Assembly (NCBI RefSeq): GCF_030272615.1 | Contig: NC_081414.1 | Span: 822,425,896-822,489,895, forward strand | Length of the DNA: 64,000 nucleotides | DNA from: Cryptomeria japonica | Taxonomy: Eukaryota > Streptophyta > Pinopsida > Cupressales > Cupressaceae | Direction: 5' to 3' | Shown: in pieces, positions 10,986 through 23,530 of the stretch | How positions within the stretch are numbered: position 1 is the stretch's first letter | Layout of the letters: each line of letters starts with the position of its first letter | Notes under the pieces: generated by a model | What the model was told of the DNA's origin: nothing | The model's input: the letters and a program-made list of their open reading frames with translations, nothing else | The model's database searches: none | Position numbers and translations under genes: made by a program

Positions 10986-11709
10986 AGTATGAGACTAAGC
11001 ATACTCATGATAGAGTACAAAGTTGCATTGAAATAATTTCATCAAGATATCAAAGAGACAAGATGCACTAAGTTCCCAGGGACTTTAGGATCTTACTACT
11101 CTAATATCAAGATTAGAGGAACAACATAAGAAAGGTGAAGAGAGAGAACATGATTATACTAGCCTAGTAAGATTTGCTTACTATGAGTCATGAAAAATAA
11201 TTTAATACCAAATTACATTTATCAAAAGGATACATTTGGAAAGTAATTTGAGTATCAAAACAAGTCATGGTGTGTACAAAAAGTGTAACATTGAGCAAAG
11301 TGTAAGCCCCTGTGTTAAAGTGATTGTAGATGCCTTATCAGGGGCAATTTCTTTAAGGTAGCATGCATCCAAAAGACAATCATGTTACCACAATGAGATG
11401 CCCCCAAGAAAAGAAAAATAAAAGGATAATGGTCACAAAATATATATGATAAAGCACATAAGGGATCCACTAACTCCAAGCTCAGTATGTTCTTATGATA
11501 AATAATGTATATCAAGCATATTTTTATTGAATTGGCCTAATCTTCCAAAACTAGTGGAACTACAAACACAATGGAAGAAGAGAAAATGTGTCTTTTTGAG
11601 TCAACATGGAAGAGACAAAAAACATATCTCAAGAAGAGTGACATTGAGTATAGTACATTGAGCTATCACAAGTTCGAAACAAGGACCATGCTCTAATGAT
11701 GAGTCAATT
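10986..11709 (-). other. Element B 3' non-coding internal region
   Basis: No coding sequence. It is distantly similar to 4836-5593 of element A, for example minus-strand CTTTAACACAGGGGCTTAC near 11297 compared with CTTTAACATAGGGGGGCATAC near 5291. Confidence 0.55.
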
Positions 11710-14700
11710 ATTTATTACTAGGAGCTAGGATTAACGCTTTTGAAAATTGTTTAGATAAATCATTTTCAACATCAACATATTCATATTCATCATCACAAAT
11801 ATTAGGATCAACATTTTCATCATTAACAACATTCTCATCTATTTCTTTATCAAGAATAACAAAAATAGGATCTCTTATAGGAATAGAACTTGAACCATCA
11901 TTTGTCTTAAGAATTTTGCATCTTGGAGATTTAGGTTGAACCTCTTCATTATGAGAAGGTTGAACAAATGGAATTATGTCAACACTTGGTGTCTTGGGAG
12001 AAGGAATTCTTTGTGAGACAAGATCATGAGAATGTGCATGATGTCTCTATCGGCATTCTCTCGCACAACAGTTTCATTTAGTTTTAGCTTCAGGTTGTGA
12101 AGGTTTAGATTCATCGGTTATAGGATTCTTTTCTTCTTTGAAGGAAGGATGCATACGAGAAGATATTTTAGGTTGAATAATAGGAGAGGTCAGTCGCTTT
12201 CCTTTATAATATGTAGGAGGTGGAACGACACCATATAAAGGAGGAATGGGAGGTGTAGGAAGGAGACCAAGTTCATCATGAGGAGGAGGAATAGGTCTAT
12301 CCTTAGGAGGGATAATATGTTTATTCTTAGAAGGAGGAATAGATTGACACTTACAAGTAACACCTTTACTGTCCTTAGGAGGAAGAACAGACTCATCCTT
12401 AGGAAAAGGAATAAATTCTTCCTCAGGAAAAAGAATATTGCTATTAGGAAGAAGAATAGACTTATCCATAAGAAGAGGCATATGATCATTAGGAGGAAGG
12501 TTAAGTGTTGGATTTATAGGTTTACTCAAGGATAACATCATCTCATTTTTCCATTTTTGATATAATTTAAAGAGATCGTCATTTCTAGGTTGAAGAGGTT
12601 GGAATTGCTCAGACCAAAAATAATCAAGACAAACATCTCCATGCCTCACCGTAGGTTTATATATGCTATGATTAACAGTTATGATTTTATTTCCATGAGG
12701 GAATTTCCAGCACTTATGAACAATAGAAGTGACCACTTTCATGGAAGAGAGATGAGGATATCCCAGCTTCTCACAAAATTGATCAAATATAGGGATGATA
12801 GCAAAGACAGCATCTAATCATTTAGTACCAAAATCAATAGGAAGTGTGATAGAACTAATAGAAAAATGATAGAAGCCATAAAAAAATTTAAAAATCACAT
12901 TAGTGTCATCATATGTCACTTTATGAAATTTTGAAGTATAAATAAATTCTTTAGTTATCACATTAACCATGCAAGCTGGATCAATGAGCATCTCTTAGGA
13001 GGGTTTGCCTTTGATTTTTGTTGTTATGTAAAGTGGGTCATTGGGTGCTTTAATAGTCTCACTAGGATCAAATGTGATGCATAATTTCTTAGGAGGTTCA
13101 ATTTGATCTATAAAGGTTGACCACATTATTGGACTCAAGGCCAAGATCATCGGGAGAGAAGGAAAGACTATCAGTCTTAATCACATTAGTGGAATGGGAA
13201 GGTAAAGGATTAGTGAAAATTTGAAGGTTTTTATTAGGAGGAGCTACTGATTTGTTTCCTTTATCATTCACACCAACCACATATATGGTATTGTTATCAG
13301 TAAAGTCTTGAATCTTACTCTTCAATGAATAACACTTTTCAATATCATGTCCAAGTTGATGATGGTATTGGCAAAAGGCTTTGGAATCAAAGGCATATGG
13401 TAAAGGCTTAGTTGTATCAAATGGTTTGATAGGGGGAAGTTTCAACACAATCCTTTGTAACAATTGTGACATAATAGTATGCAAATACTCATTTGGAGCC
13501 ATTGAAGAGGATTTTTCCAATTGACTCATAGTAAGCTAATAATTGAGAAGTACTATGCATAATTGCGTAAAGGAAGTAAACCTAGAAAAGAGAAGTTTAT
13601 CCCTAACATGTCTTTTTGAAAAGTAGAAATGAAAATTATTTGAATATCTTGATAAGGAATAGGAAAAGAAATTTGAGAATACAAATTCTTATATCTACCA
13701 ATAAAATTAGTCACTTTTTCTTTAACACCTTGTTTGCAATGCATCAAATCAGTCAAAGTGATTTTAGGACCAATATTATTGTGAAATTGTTGAATAAAAG
13801 TATTAGCCAATTGTTGAAAAGAAGTAATGGAATAAGTAGACAAAAATGAATATCATTGCATAGCTTTATCCCTTAGTGTTCTAGTAAATAATTTAGCTAG
13901 CAATATTTGGTCATGAGAAAAGCCACTACACAAAGTTTGAAATGTTTTAACATGAGTCAAGGGATCACCTTTTCCATTATAAAGCTCCAATTGAGCAACT
14001 TCTACATGTTTAGGGGCAACTCGGATAATGTCATTGGATAATGGGCTCGCTACATCAAATGTGGGCACATTGTACTTATATAGATCCCTAGAAGTGATAT
14101 GTTATTGCACAAAAGATATCGTTTGAGCTAGATAATCAATGGTAGCTTTGGTAGAAGGATTGAAATTGGAAATGTTGGATTCAGAAGGAGGGGTAGCATT
14201 GTTGAATGATGGAGGAGCTTTATAATAAGGAGGGATATTATTATAGGAAGGGGGTGGAAAAATATCATAGGTAGCTATGGGAGATGATTGGGTAAAAAGT
14301 GGAAGACTCATAGTAGGAGGAATGAAAGAATTATGATTAGAGGAGTTGCCCCCTTGACTAACACTTGTAGGTATGACATTTTGTGTAGAATTAGCCATGA
14401 GGTTGGAGGTAAAAGTGGGAACACTAGCCATAGGGATAGTCAAGAGATTGGAGTGATTAAATTGACTAGGAGGTTGTGTATATCCAAGGATTTCAACATA
14501 ACTCTTCATAGGAATAATATTAGTATCATCAATATGAGAAATACGATGCAAGATATCAACACCAAGTTTATCACTTTGAACCATTATTTTCAATCCTTTG
14601 ACCAATGGGAGAGATTCACTTTCTAGGTATTGTTGACTCATCCATTGTTGAAGATTTTCAAATTGATTGTCAATCTTCTCCAATTGGTCAATAAAAACCC

Positions 14701-14908
14701 TAGTTAGTGTTTTATCCACATCATGAAAATTATGAAAAGAATGAGGATAAATGGGGACATTTGTAGGATTGGTAGAACCACCAACATCCTCATGGAATAC
14801 GTTATCCAAATTAGGCTCCATCTCCTCGGTAATTAAACCTTTGGAAGCCTTACTTCTACAACTTCTCATGGGGATATTATAGGTTGGAATAATAGTAGTA
14901 TAAATCAT
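11710..14908 (-). pseudogene. Element B gag-protease polyprotein, broken
   Basis: Minus-strand pseudogene matching element A domain by domain. The N-terminal part runs 14908-14102 (start MIYTTIIPTYNIPMR); the gag core 14068-13553 has ELYNGKGDPLTHVKTFQT and LMHCKQGVKEK; the CHHC knuckle is within 13529-13098; the protease-like domain lies around 13020-12650 with LIDPACMVN and KLGYP; the proline-rich tail is 12742-12074 and an acidic end reaches about 11710. It is split by stops and by at least one frameshift near 13600. The proline-rich tail is longer than in element A and contains repeated PPK/PPS-type units. Conservation of the tail in two diverged copies suggests it was under selection while the family was active. 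Confidence 0.87.
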
Positions 14909-15713
14909 CCACCAAGGGAGGGGAGTTGGAAAATTGAATAATGCAAAATTTTAGAAAAGTGATTATTCAATTAAATAAGAAAATTGGTTGAGAGGATAAA
15001 GAATAATTGTGATAAATGATACAATCCCTTAGGAAATTGAAATTTAAAATTAGTGATTTGATAAAATAACCTCTTAATTTAAATTTAAAATTACCCACTA
15101 GGAGATAGAAATTTAATTTTAGAATTAGGGCTAAAAAAACCACTTAATTTTAAAAATTTAAATTAAGGGAAAATTTAAATTTAAAATTAGGGCCTTGTAA
15201 AAAGATCCTCTTAATTTTAAATTTAAAAATAGAACCATGGTTGAAATTGAAATGATGAATCCAAAATTGGGAAATGCACAAGGTTAATTTAAATTTAAAA
15301 ATTAGGTTTTATTTAATTAACCACTTAATTTTAAAATTTGAAACTTTGCATATTTGAATTTGAAGCCACTCTAAAATGATAAATTCAAAATTTAAACAAC
15401 CCACAAGATTATTTTTTTTTTAAATTAAAATTTAGGGTTTTTGCAATGAACCACTTAATTTTAAAGTTTAAATGTGAAATTTGACTTGCAAGTGAAAATT
15501 TGAATTTTGAAATTGAATAACACTCAAATCAGAAACATTTAATCCAAATTCTGCAATTCACAAGCTCAATTTTGAAAATAAACATTAGGGTTTTAGTGAA
15601 ATTAACCTCTAAATTTTAAAAGTTTGCAAGGAAATAAAACTTGTAAATGAAAAATGTGAATTTTAAATTGCATACACACTCAGATCTGAAAAAAAAAATA
15701 GAAGTAAGCATAT
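14909..15713 (-). repeat. Element B leader with degenerate AT-rich repeats
   Basis: From about 15040 to 15620 the motif AATTTAAA(A)TTAGGG alternating with CCACTTAATTTTAAA recurs several times at irregular spacing. No ORF. The region corresponds in position to the leader of element A, which also carries repeats but of different sequence. Confidence 0.65.
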
Positions 15714-15731
15714 GACATGTTGGGTTCACCA
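15714..15731 (-). other. Element B primer-binding site
   Basis: On the minus strand TGGTGAACCCAACATG starts three bases inside the LTR edge at 15735, in the same arrangement as element A. Confidence 0.8.
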
Positions 15732-15734
15732 AAA

Positions 15735-16639
15735 TGTAAAGGGGAAAAATTTTGATTTGGCAATTTGCAACATAGAAGGGAGAAATCGCCAAATTGATTT
15801 CACTTGAAAACCTTTACATTCAAAAGAGGGAAGGGAATCCACTAGATTCAGTCACAAATAAAATTAAGAATTGAATACTAAATGGATTGATTGATTTATT
15901 TGTGTAGTTTTTCCTCTCTTTTGTTAGTTGAAATGCTGAATTAAGGCAAAGTGCTAGAAAATGAAGGTAAAACTGAGAATACAATGAGCTATAGATGTGG
16001 GATTTTTGCGTGCACCTAGATTTGAGCAATATGAGATGAGAGGGATTTTTCCTTCGAAAAAGATCCTAGAAATCTGAGACCATGGTGCATCACAACACTC
16101 CTCCAAAATTTTCACACCTCAAAAAGGGTTGATTCATCTCTATGAATGAAGCTTATTATGAAGGTTACAACTCTATACCTCTTTTCTGCACACAAAAAGA
16201 AGTGGAAAAATGTTGGGAATAGGGGTTTTCGTTAGTTCAGACCCCTATTTTGGAATTAACCATGAAATGAAAATAAAGATAATTGAAATGACTGAAAGGA
16301 AAGGACCTCCTTTTGAGGGAGATGTTGAATTATGACTAAAAATTGAATGATGATACCTCCTTATGAATTTTTAATTGCCTCAACATGGAATTAGGGTTTC
16401 ATAAAATATGATGTAAATCTCCACTTCAATGCTTGATCCTTGACTTTATTCCTACTCCAAGCCTTGAAGGAAGACTAAAAATGCATAGTTACTCTTGAAT
16501 GCTTGAATTCTTGATCTCATGTGTATAATGTATGCTTGTTTTAATTGATGGATGTTCAAATGAGAGGGGAAATCCTCTTTATATACTTGCCCGTTGAGAA
16601 AAATGATTAATTTTTTGACATGAGCCAACATAGAGAGGG
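15735..16639 (-). repeat. Element B 5' LTR, interrupted
   Basis: Left edge TGTAAAG abuts the primer site. A minus-strand TATA box lies near 16578-16586. Similarity to the 3' LTR (counterpart about 10180-10650) stops near 16640, where a copia-type LTR begins. The remaining roughly 300 bp of the LTR was not found downstream. Confidence 0.75.
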
Positions 16640-18937
16640 TGTTGGCATATGTTGTCATTGATGTCAATTTTGGTAGGTTGCAGGTTGTAGATGTGATGCA
16701 GATGAGATTGATTACATATGCTAAAAATCTTTAGCTTGGTAGTTCTTTTTCACCTTGGTAGTTCCTTTTCGGTGTGACCATGCAATTTGGGAAGACCATG
16801 TTTGATCTTTGTAGACCCTATGGTATTATGCCAACATGAATTCTTTTAGGTGTGATATTTGTTCTATCTTGTTGACATGACTTTATGCGGAGCTGTAGGG
16901 TTATCTTCTTTGAGAAGACTCATCTTGTCATGAAATCACGTGTTAATCTCGTTCATCCAATTGATGAGAGTTGATGATCATTTAGTGCATGGAGCTGCTC
17001 AATATGTTGGGCCCATTTTAGCTATCTATCTACATGTACTCAACTAATGATCATTTATTGTTCGACCTTGGAAGTGATTTGTTCATGTGGGACCCCTTTG
17101 GTGATGTGGCATAAAAGTCTTTTCAGCATGACAGATGAAAGGTGGGTCCGCAAGGTAAAAGTAATCAAGGCTACTTGTGTGCCCTGCTATCTTGCACCAG
17201 GGAAGACCACATGAAAAGTGACCTATGGGGTCACAAGATAGAAAGGCAAGTGGTGTATGCCGCCATCTCGCGAGGAGTAAAATGGAGGTAAGATAAAACT
17301 GGGGGGCAACATCAAAATGAAGAAAATAATTTCTCCTTCCATCCTGCATCGTAGAAAGCTAGAGCAAAAAGATCGCATGAGGAAACAAAGAATGAAGCAA
17401 GGAGTTCCCCTCGCTACTATTCACCGAAGGTAAGAAAAATAATATTCACTATAGGGTAAGATAAAACAAAGAAGAGAGATGTCTCCCACTATCCTGCACC
17501 CAAGAAAACTTGAGGAAGATAACATTGCGAGGTTATAAAGAGAAGATATGGATGAAGCATCATGCCATTCCTCACCTAGAAGACATATCAAAACATGATC
17601 TTGCGGGTTAAGTTAAAAGGGAGGAGATGTGGAATCCCTCCATCTTGTTGGGTCTTAGTGACATAACCCTAAATGGAGTTTTTGACTAGATAAGAAGATT
17701 TTGATGCCATGGGTGCATGTCGATAGACACAGAGGTCCATGTGACATTTGATCGACGTTGACTAGGTGACTTGGAAGACAAATATGAAGACATGTAATCT
17801 TACAAGTGGTTGAAAGACCAATAAGATATGCATAATTCAGTGATGATGGAACTTAAATGAAGTAGTTCTTCATCCAATCATGGCAGGTCCGTAAAAGATG
17901 AAGCTACATTTAATGACAATCATGTTGCAGAATGATGAGTGGCTTGAGATGATCTATAGAGAGGATATTGGATCTTATGTGCAGATGGAGATTACTAATT
18001 TTAGAAATTAAAGTATAAAGAATGATCAAGAGATAGGAAGGATGTATTTAATGAGGGTGGGCAATCTAAGAACATGTTTTGGATAGAGAATAAAATCTTC
18101 TGTAGTGAAGATCTCCAAGATGACAAAAATGATTTTTTTTAGTTGGATTCTACTTGGAGGGAAAATTATTTTTCTGACCAAATAGAAAAGAAGTTGATAT
18201 GATTTGATAGGGGTAGTTGAGAAGTGTTGGTGAAAATTGAGATGCCTATTGAATAAAAAATAGTGAAGGGCATTCAGATATGTAGTTATCATAGTACAGA
18301 GAGAGTGTATGTTGAAGAGTTGGGAGATAGCATTGAAGAGAAAAGACCATGAAGGTGAAGTTGCAATAGAAGAGATCTATTTTTTATTGAAAGAAGGGAG
18401 AAGAAGATTGTGTTAGATTGTAGAAACCTAAAGGCAAAGAAGGAACTTGAGAGATTCGTCATAACAGAGTAGCAGAGCAAGAACAATCATCCAAATCCGT
18501 GAGTTACACAATTTATTTGTGACAAGATTATACATTGTCTAAAATATTTCTTTATGTAAAAATATTTTGTGAGTGGGTGCTCAAAGCAGGGTAGGTGCTC
18601 CTTGAGTAGGTTCTCTAAAAATAGGGGTTGGTGCTCCTATGGGTTAGTGCCCATAAACTTCAGGGGTTGGTTCACCTTTGGGTTGATGCCCATAATCTTA
18701 TTGTAACTAGTGATTTACTTGTGAGGTTGGATTTGAGCAATAGATTCCAGTAGCTATTCTCACCGAAGTTTCTCCCACATTGGGTTTTCCTCATAAATTC
18801 TTGTGGTATGTGATCTTTCTTTTTGTGTGTGTATGCTCTTAATCTATTTGTATTATTATTTGTGTTTAAACAATTTGATTTGAAATTTTAGAATATCACT
18901 AACTCACCCCCCTCTTAGTGATCACTTGTGTTCTTCA
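16640..18937 (+). repeat. Long copia-type 5' LTR (about 2.3 kb)
   Basis: Starts TGTTGGCATATG, ends TTCTTCA, and is followed by an initiator-Met type primer site. The end has the CCCCCCTCT stretch and GGGTTTTCCTCAT segment typical of plant copia LTR ends; the LTR at 56514-57597 has a similar ending. No matching 3' LTR was found, so the element is truncated. The frames inside it are short and unconvincing. Confidence 0.7.
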
Positions 18938-18939
18938 AT

Positions 18940-18952
18940 TAGTATTAGAGCC
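18940..18952 (+). other. Primer-binding site
   Basis: TAGTATTAGAGCC two bases after the LTR end, close to the plant copia site TGGTATCAGAGCC with two changes. Confidence 0.7.
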
Positions 18953-19989
18953 CTAGGTTGCATGTTAGATAAAGCCTTCTCTAGCTTGGGTAGATTCTGG
19001 TTAGTGAACACAATGGATAGGAATTAATCCTCCTCTTTTAAAGAACACACTTGAATAAGTAAATTCAAGTAAAACAAAATTGAAAAGGAGATTGCCACAT
19101 CATGGTAGGAGAGAGGTAGCACAAGTTGGAAGAAGAAATAAAGCTATCTATAGAGGTTATTGAAGAAGATATGGAGATCAGATATTATTATTTTTTTGTT
19201 AGGAGATCCAAAGATCAAATATCACTATTTCTTGCAATTTTTAAGAACAAATGAAACGAAAAAGACTAGATGAAGCTAGCCTTGGATGAAATCTCCCAAA
19301 GGTCTCCTTCAAACCTCCAAGAATCTAGGACTCACCATCCACTGACCCACTAACAACGAACACTAGTGCGACACTCAGAGACACAAGAGTTTAGAATATT
19401 TGTAGTAGATGATTGTACACTATAATATTGATTTTTATTGATTAAATTGCTACTCTGTGGTTTTAAAAATATATAGATGTATTGATATTTTTATTTGAAA
19501 TTTTTTCCACTCAAGCCATTTTCTTTTACCCAAAAATTGATTCATTTGCCTATTTTATTTTCAATTTTGCTTTCAACCAAGGGCCAAATTGTAAAAAAAA
19601 TATTTAGAGACTTAACAACATGAATAGAGATTATAGCCCCAATACGAGGCTTAAGTATTAACAACAAAAAGACTATTTTTTGGTTGGATAAATAAAAAAT
19701 ATATTATAAGAACACAAGGACACATTACAGAGCATTGAAAATTGGTGAACGGTATAACATTATAATGAGGGTTATATTTTCATAAATTTTAATAAAATGT
19801 CTAAAGATAGACCTAATCCTATCAAAAAATGTTAAACCATGTCTCCCAATGATCTTCAAAAATGAAATTGAAGAGTAATGTTGTGTTAATCAAGTTGAAA
19901 AGAAAAAAAAAAATTAGGCTTTCAATGAGAATGTGTAGATATCAAGATTCTTTATAACTCTTTCTTCTTTATAAATAATTTCTTGTACT
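18953..19989 (+). other. Decayed internal sequence
   Basis: An ATG near 19013 lies at the usual gag start distance after the primer site but hits a stop within a few codons. The rest is AT-rich with no recognised domain. Confidence 0.45.
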
Positions 19990-20640
19990 TAAGCATTATG
20001 GAGAGTTTATTTTGGGTGTGTAGATCCCTATTGGCAATTTTATAGTTAAATGCAATATGAACTTGGAATTCTTGCATCAATAGTTTAGCATCTTAGAGGC
20101 TAGATTTTACGAGGCGTCCTTCAATGAATATTGTAGAATATGTTTTAATAATTGATCTGACCGAAGAAGATTTTCTATGTAAAACTTTTGAGATTTAAGT
20201 TCTAATTGAAGCTTGAACATTTCTACTATTTGAATTCCACATCATTCCACTTCTATAGTTATTATTCTTATGACTAACTTTGTTAGAAATGTAACACTAA
20301 CCATTAAAGTTGAGATCTGATTTGATTATTGCATTCACTAGCTCTATGTCCAAGCACATTGCATGAAAAACAAATACTATTGAAGGTTGAAGAGTACCTG
20401 AATTGAATACGAGAATGAATGTAACTGTGATGAAAGAGACAAAATGTATTACCATAATTTTGCATATAGTTATTTGTGTATCCTATGAAAGGAAAATATT
20501 TTTTTTTATTACATTTAAGTCTTTGCAATATTCTCTTTGTTAGATTCAAATAAGTGTCCAAATGGATAGATCTTATGTCTTGTGGGATGGGAAGGTTAGG
20601 TTTTGACACAAGAATAGGTAAGAGGGAGGAAATCCTACAC
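19990..20640 (-). pseudogene. Retrotransposon gag C-terminal remnant with zinc knuckle
   Basis: A minus-strand frame at 20609-20304 (start GTG, shown only as a reading frame) ends with CFSCNVLGHRASEC, a classical CX2CX4HX4C knuckle near 20360-20320. Past its stop the translation continues as a basic Ser/Asn/Arg-rich stretch to about 19990, with a possible decayed second knuckle. This is typical of the RNA-binding end of copia-type gag. It lies opposite to the LTR at 16640-18937, so it belongs to a different element. Confidence 0.6.
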
Positions 20641-22040
20641 CTTCTCTAGTGTATTGGGTTGAAGGTACTATAGAGCCAAATGATTGCACATGAAATTGTA
20701 ACACCATGAATGAAAAAGAGCCCCCCCAAAAGGTAAGCTACTAAAGGTCACATAATCAGGAGCAACATATGGGAATGTGTAGGATCATGGTAGGCCAAAC
20801 TAGGCCCTTAAGTGGTGATAAAAATTCAAAAAAATAGAGTTAGGGAACTTCACATGAAAATTTGGATAGGCCATCAATATAATATGAAAAATATGTAAGA
20901 ATGAAATTTGTAGAAAATTGAATTTAGTTTCTAAGCTACTAGTTTTTTTGTTATTTTTTAATTATATCTATTTGGTGAACATTTGAAATTTCAATGCTAT
21001 ATTACTTAATTTTTAGGGAAAAAATAAAAAGGAAGTTTATGTCTGACCAACCTAAGTCCATTAAAAACATAATATTATTTAATGCCACTTTAAATATAAG
21101 TAGAGAACTCATGGTCAGATGTGACATATATTTTTTCCTAATTTTTTGCTAAGTAAATAATTAGTTAATTTTTTTTACTAGAACTTTTTAAAAATATTAA
21201 AAAACATATGTTTGACCATTATAACTTGGTCAAAACCTTATGAAAATCATTTTTTAAAAATCCTATAGTATGCAAAGCATAGAATGTGGTGTATCTTTCA
21301 TATTTGAAAACTATTGAATCATTTGAAAGTTATAGATATTTTTCAATCAGCCTATCAATTGAGACTTTAGACATAATATATGTAAAAAATCAACAATAGT
21401 TATTTATTAAATTCAAAACAAGGCATAATTTATATTGGTAGAAAGATGACAATTTCCTTAAAACCCCTTTTTGTTTCATCAATTTTAGGTAAAAAAAGAG
21501 TTGTCAACCACATGGGTGAAATTTGGTAAACCAAGGAAAACTTCTAAACATGGTTTTTGTCTTGACTTTCCAAGTTTGGCACATCTAGGCCAAATCCCAA
21601 AGCAATCCTGAGGGGAAAATGGAGGAAAAAAATATGTCTAAAAATACAGTATTTGTTATTAATGAATATCAATATCTTGACATCATTGTTGTGATGTCGT
21701 GTTTTCCAAAATAGACATCTATTTTGAAAATTCTTGAAAAACACATTTAGTAAAATGGGCATAAATTTTACATTTCTTATCAAAATTTTGATCTTTTACA
21801 AGCATTGGAAAGGTAATTCATAGATCTATATAATGGAATAGGTAGTGTTTCCAAATTATGCATTAAATAAAATTATAATTAATTTAAATTCATCCTTCAC
21901 TTTTGAAACATCAAAAGCTCACAACTTCTAGATATGAATTCCCTCCTTTATGAATCTTTTTGTACCACTCATCTCAAAATACTTGAAACATTAAATAAGT
22001 AAATAATAATAAAACATTTAGGCATAATACTAAGGAGTAA
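20641..22040. other. AT-rich sequence, possible DNA-repeat relic
   Basis: No coding sequence supported. A block around 20830-20950 (GAATTTAGTTTCTAAGCTACTA) resembles one near 31770-31800 (AAATTTAGTTTCCAAACTACTA), and both sit in similarly AT-rich surroundings, which suggests copies of one non-coding repeat. Confidence 0.4.
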
Positions 22041-22400
22041 TAAATTTTGATAAAGAATCATATCTCTCACTATTACTTTATCTACCTCTCTCCCTTGAGA
22101 TCTAAACCTATACATCTCGTTCTATATATAACTCTCAAAATATTGTTGAATCCCTCATTCCTACCTCTTCATTACTCCCTCCTCTATCTCACTATCTCTC
22201 CCCTAAGATTTAGACTTGCCTCTCTACATCTCCCTCCCGTTCTTAGCAACAAAAGTTAGAGGGGTGAGGGAGAGGGGTAGATGAAACTATCAACAAAGGG
22301 AAATGTGGAGAGAGGTGTGTGAGAGAGGTTAATTGGGAGGAAGAGAGAATGAGAAATAGTTGGGGGTGATTAGTGGGTAGCAAGAGAGGGGGAGAAAAAA
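22041..22400. repeat. Pyrimidine-rich then purine-rich low-complexity sequence
   Basis: 22050-22250 is rich in CT(C) words and 22258-22400 in GA words, so the region could fold back on itself. The pyrimidine part resembles the longer tract at 32800-33420. The frame across it is a composition artefact. Confidence 0.6.
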
Positions 22401-23475
22401 AGGTGTACTTGCCATCTTTTCAAGAAGCCTAGATCAACCTATCCTTAGCATCCAACCTAAAATAATTGACATTATTAAGGATTTTGAGTTCTCCAATTGC
22501 CATCTTTGGATGAAGATGAAAGTTAGAAGGATTCAATTTCCACTTAGACAGAGAAGAACTGGGAATCTAGTATTTGCTCACAAAAATTCCATAACTCACT
22601 TTTAAGGCTCCTTCAATAGCTGAACAAATTGGATGAAACTCTAAGGGGATAGGGGACACTTAAGGATCTTTCTAGTATCCAACTCTAATATAATTACCAA
22701 CTTTCCAATGAATACAATTGAAAAAGAGATCTGTTATTTTTAGTAGAATATTCCAAACATGAGACCCTCTAGGATGAGCCTCAGAAGTAAAAAAATCATA
22801 ATTATCTATACCCTAGAGATTAGCTTCTATTTCATGACAACTGACCAATTTGCACCTTTAAAACAAATCTCCAACCAACCTTAGACATAAGGGTGAGATT
22901 TATAGAGCAGTAGTCCCTAATGCTAAGACCATCAGATATCTTATTATAAAAAATTTCTTTCAATCTAGAAGGTACTTTTTTTTTTTTTTTAATCCCGACC
23001 AAAGGACCCTTCTTTGAACTTGATCAAGCTTCTTATCCTAGAACGCTGGTGTATGGAAAAGAGAAAGGAGATAGATAGAAGTACTCTAGAGGGAAGCTTT
23101 AAGAAGCAAGAGATTTTTTGCATTACTTAGAAGAGAACCTTTCCAACCAGTTGGTTTCCTCTAAATCCTTTCTTGGAGACCAATGTAGATAGACTATTGC
23201 ACCTTCACAACAATCAGAGATAAGCCCAAGTAAGAAGATGAGAGTCTATCAATTTGGCAATTCATAATCCTTACAAGGATACTTCAAATATCATGGGGGA
23301 CATTCATGAAGTAAATAGCACTCTTGTCCAAGTTAATTTTATGTCTTGAAGCACTAGCATAATCTAAGAGAATGGAGAACCAATCTCTAGCCTCTACCAT
23401 CGAGGCTAAACCAAGTAATAGGTTAGCATCCACAAATTACTAATGACAGATAACAAAAGGGCTAGAAGAAGGTTT
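22400..23475 (-). pseudogene. LINE reverse-transcriptase remnant
   Basis: Translation on the minus strand from about 23460 gives, in a single frame with several stops, the C-terminal half of a non-LTR reverse transcriptase. Visible blocks are the catalytic box region FVDANLLLG (usually YADD or FVDD), KINLDKSAIYFMNV, SSSYLGL, GWKGSLLSNAKNLLL, YLLSLFHTPAF, LDQVQRRVLWSG and SIRDYCSINLTLMSKVGWRF. The order and spacing are those of plant L1-type elements from RT domain 5 to the thumb and beyond. The N-terminal RT, endonuclease and ORF1 are missing, and the second catalytic Asp is Ala. A GGTACT/poly-T run at 22973-22991 interrupts the frame region. Confidence 0.85.
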
Positions 23476-23530
23476 AATTGTTTTAAGAATTTATTGAAGA
23501 ACATTCTTGTTAATGTTGAATTCAATGACA

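Larger units (their letters stand above)
9750..16639 (-). mobile_element. Element B: relative of element A, minus strand
   Basis: Reads on the minus strand: 5' LTR (15735-16639, interrupted), primer site, AT-rich leader, gag-protease-like ORF (14908 down to about 11710), 3' non-coding region, polypurine tract and 3' LTR (9750-10964). Like element A it has no reverse transcriptase or integrase. Its LTRs differ from each other far more than those of element A do, so it is older. The far end of its 5' LTR is cut by the copia-type LTR that starts at 16640. Confidence 0.85.

Noticed and set aside
12190-12535. Frames in other phases over the proline-rich tail of element B
   Set aside because: Shadows of the repeated PPK-type codons of the real minus-strand frame.
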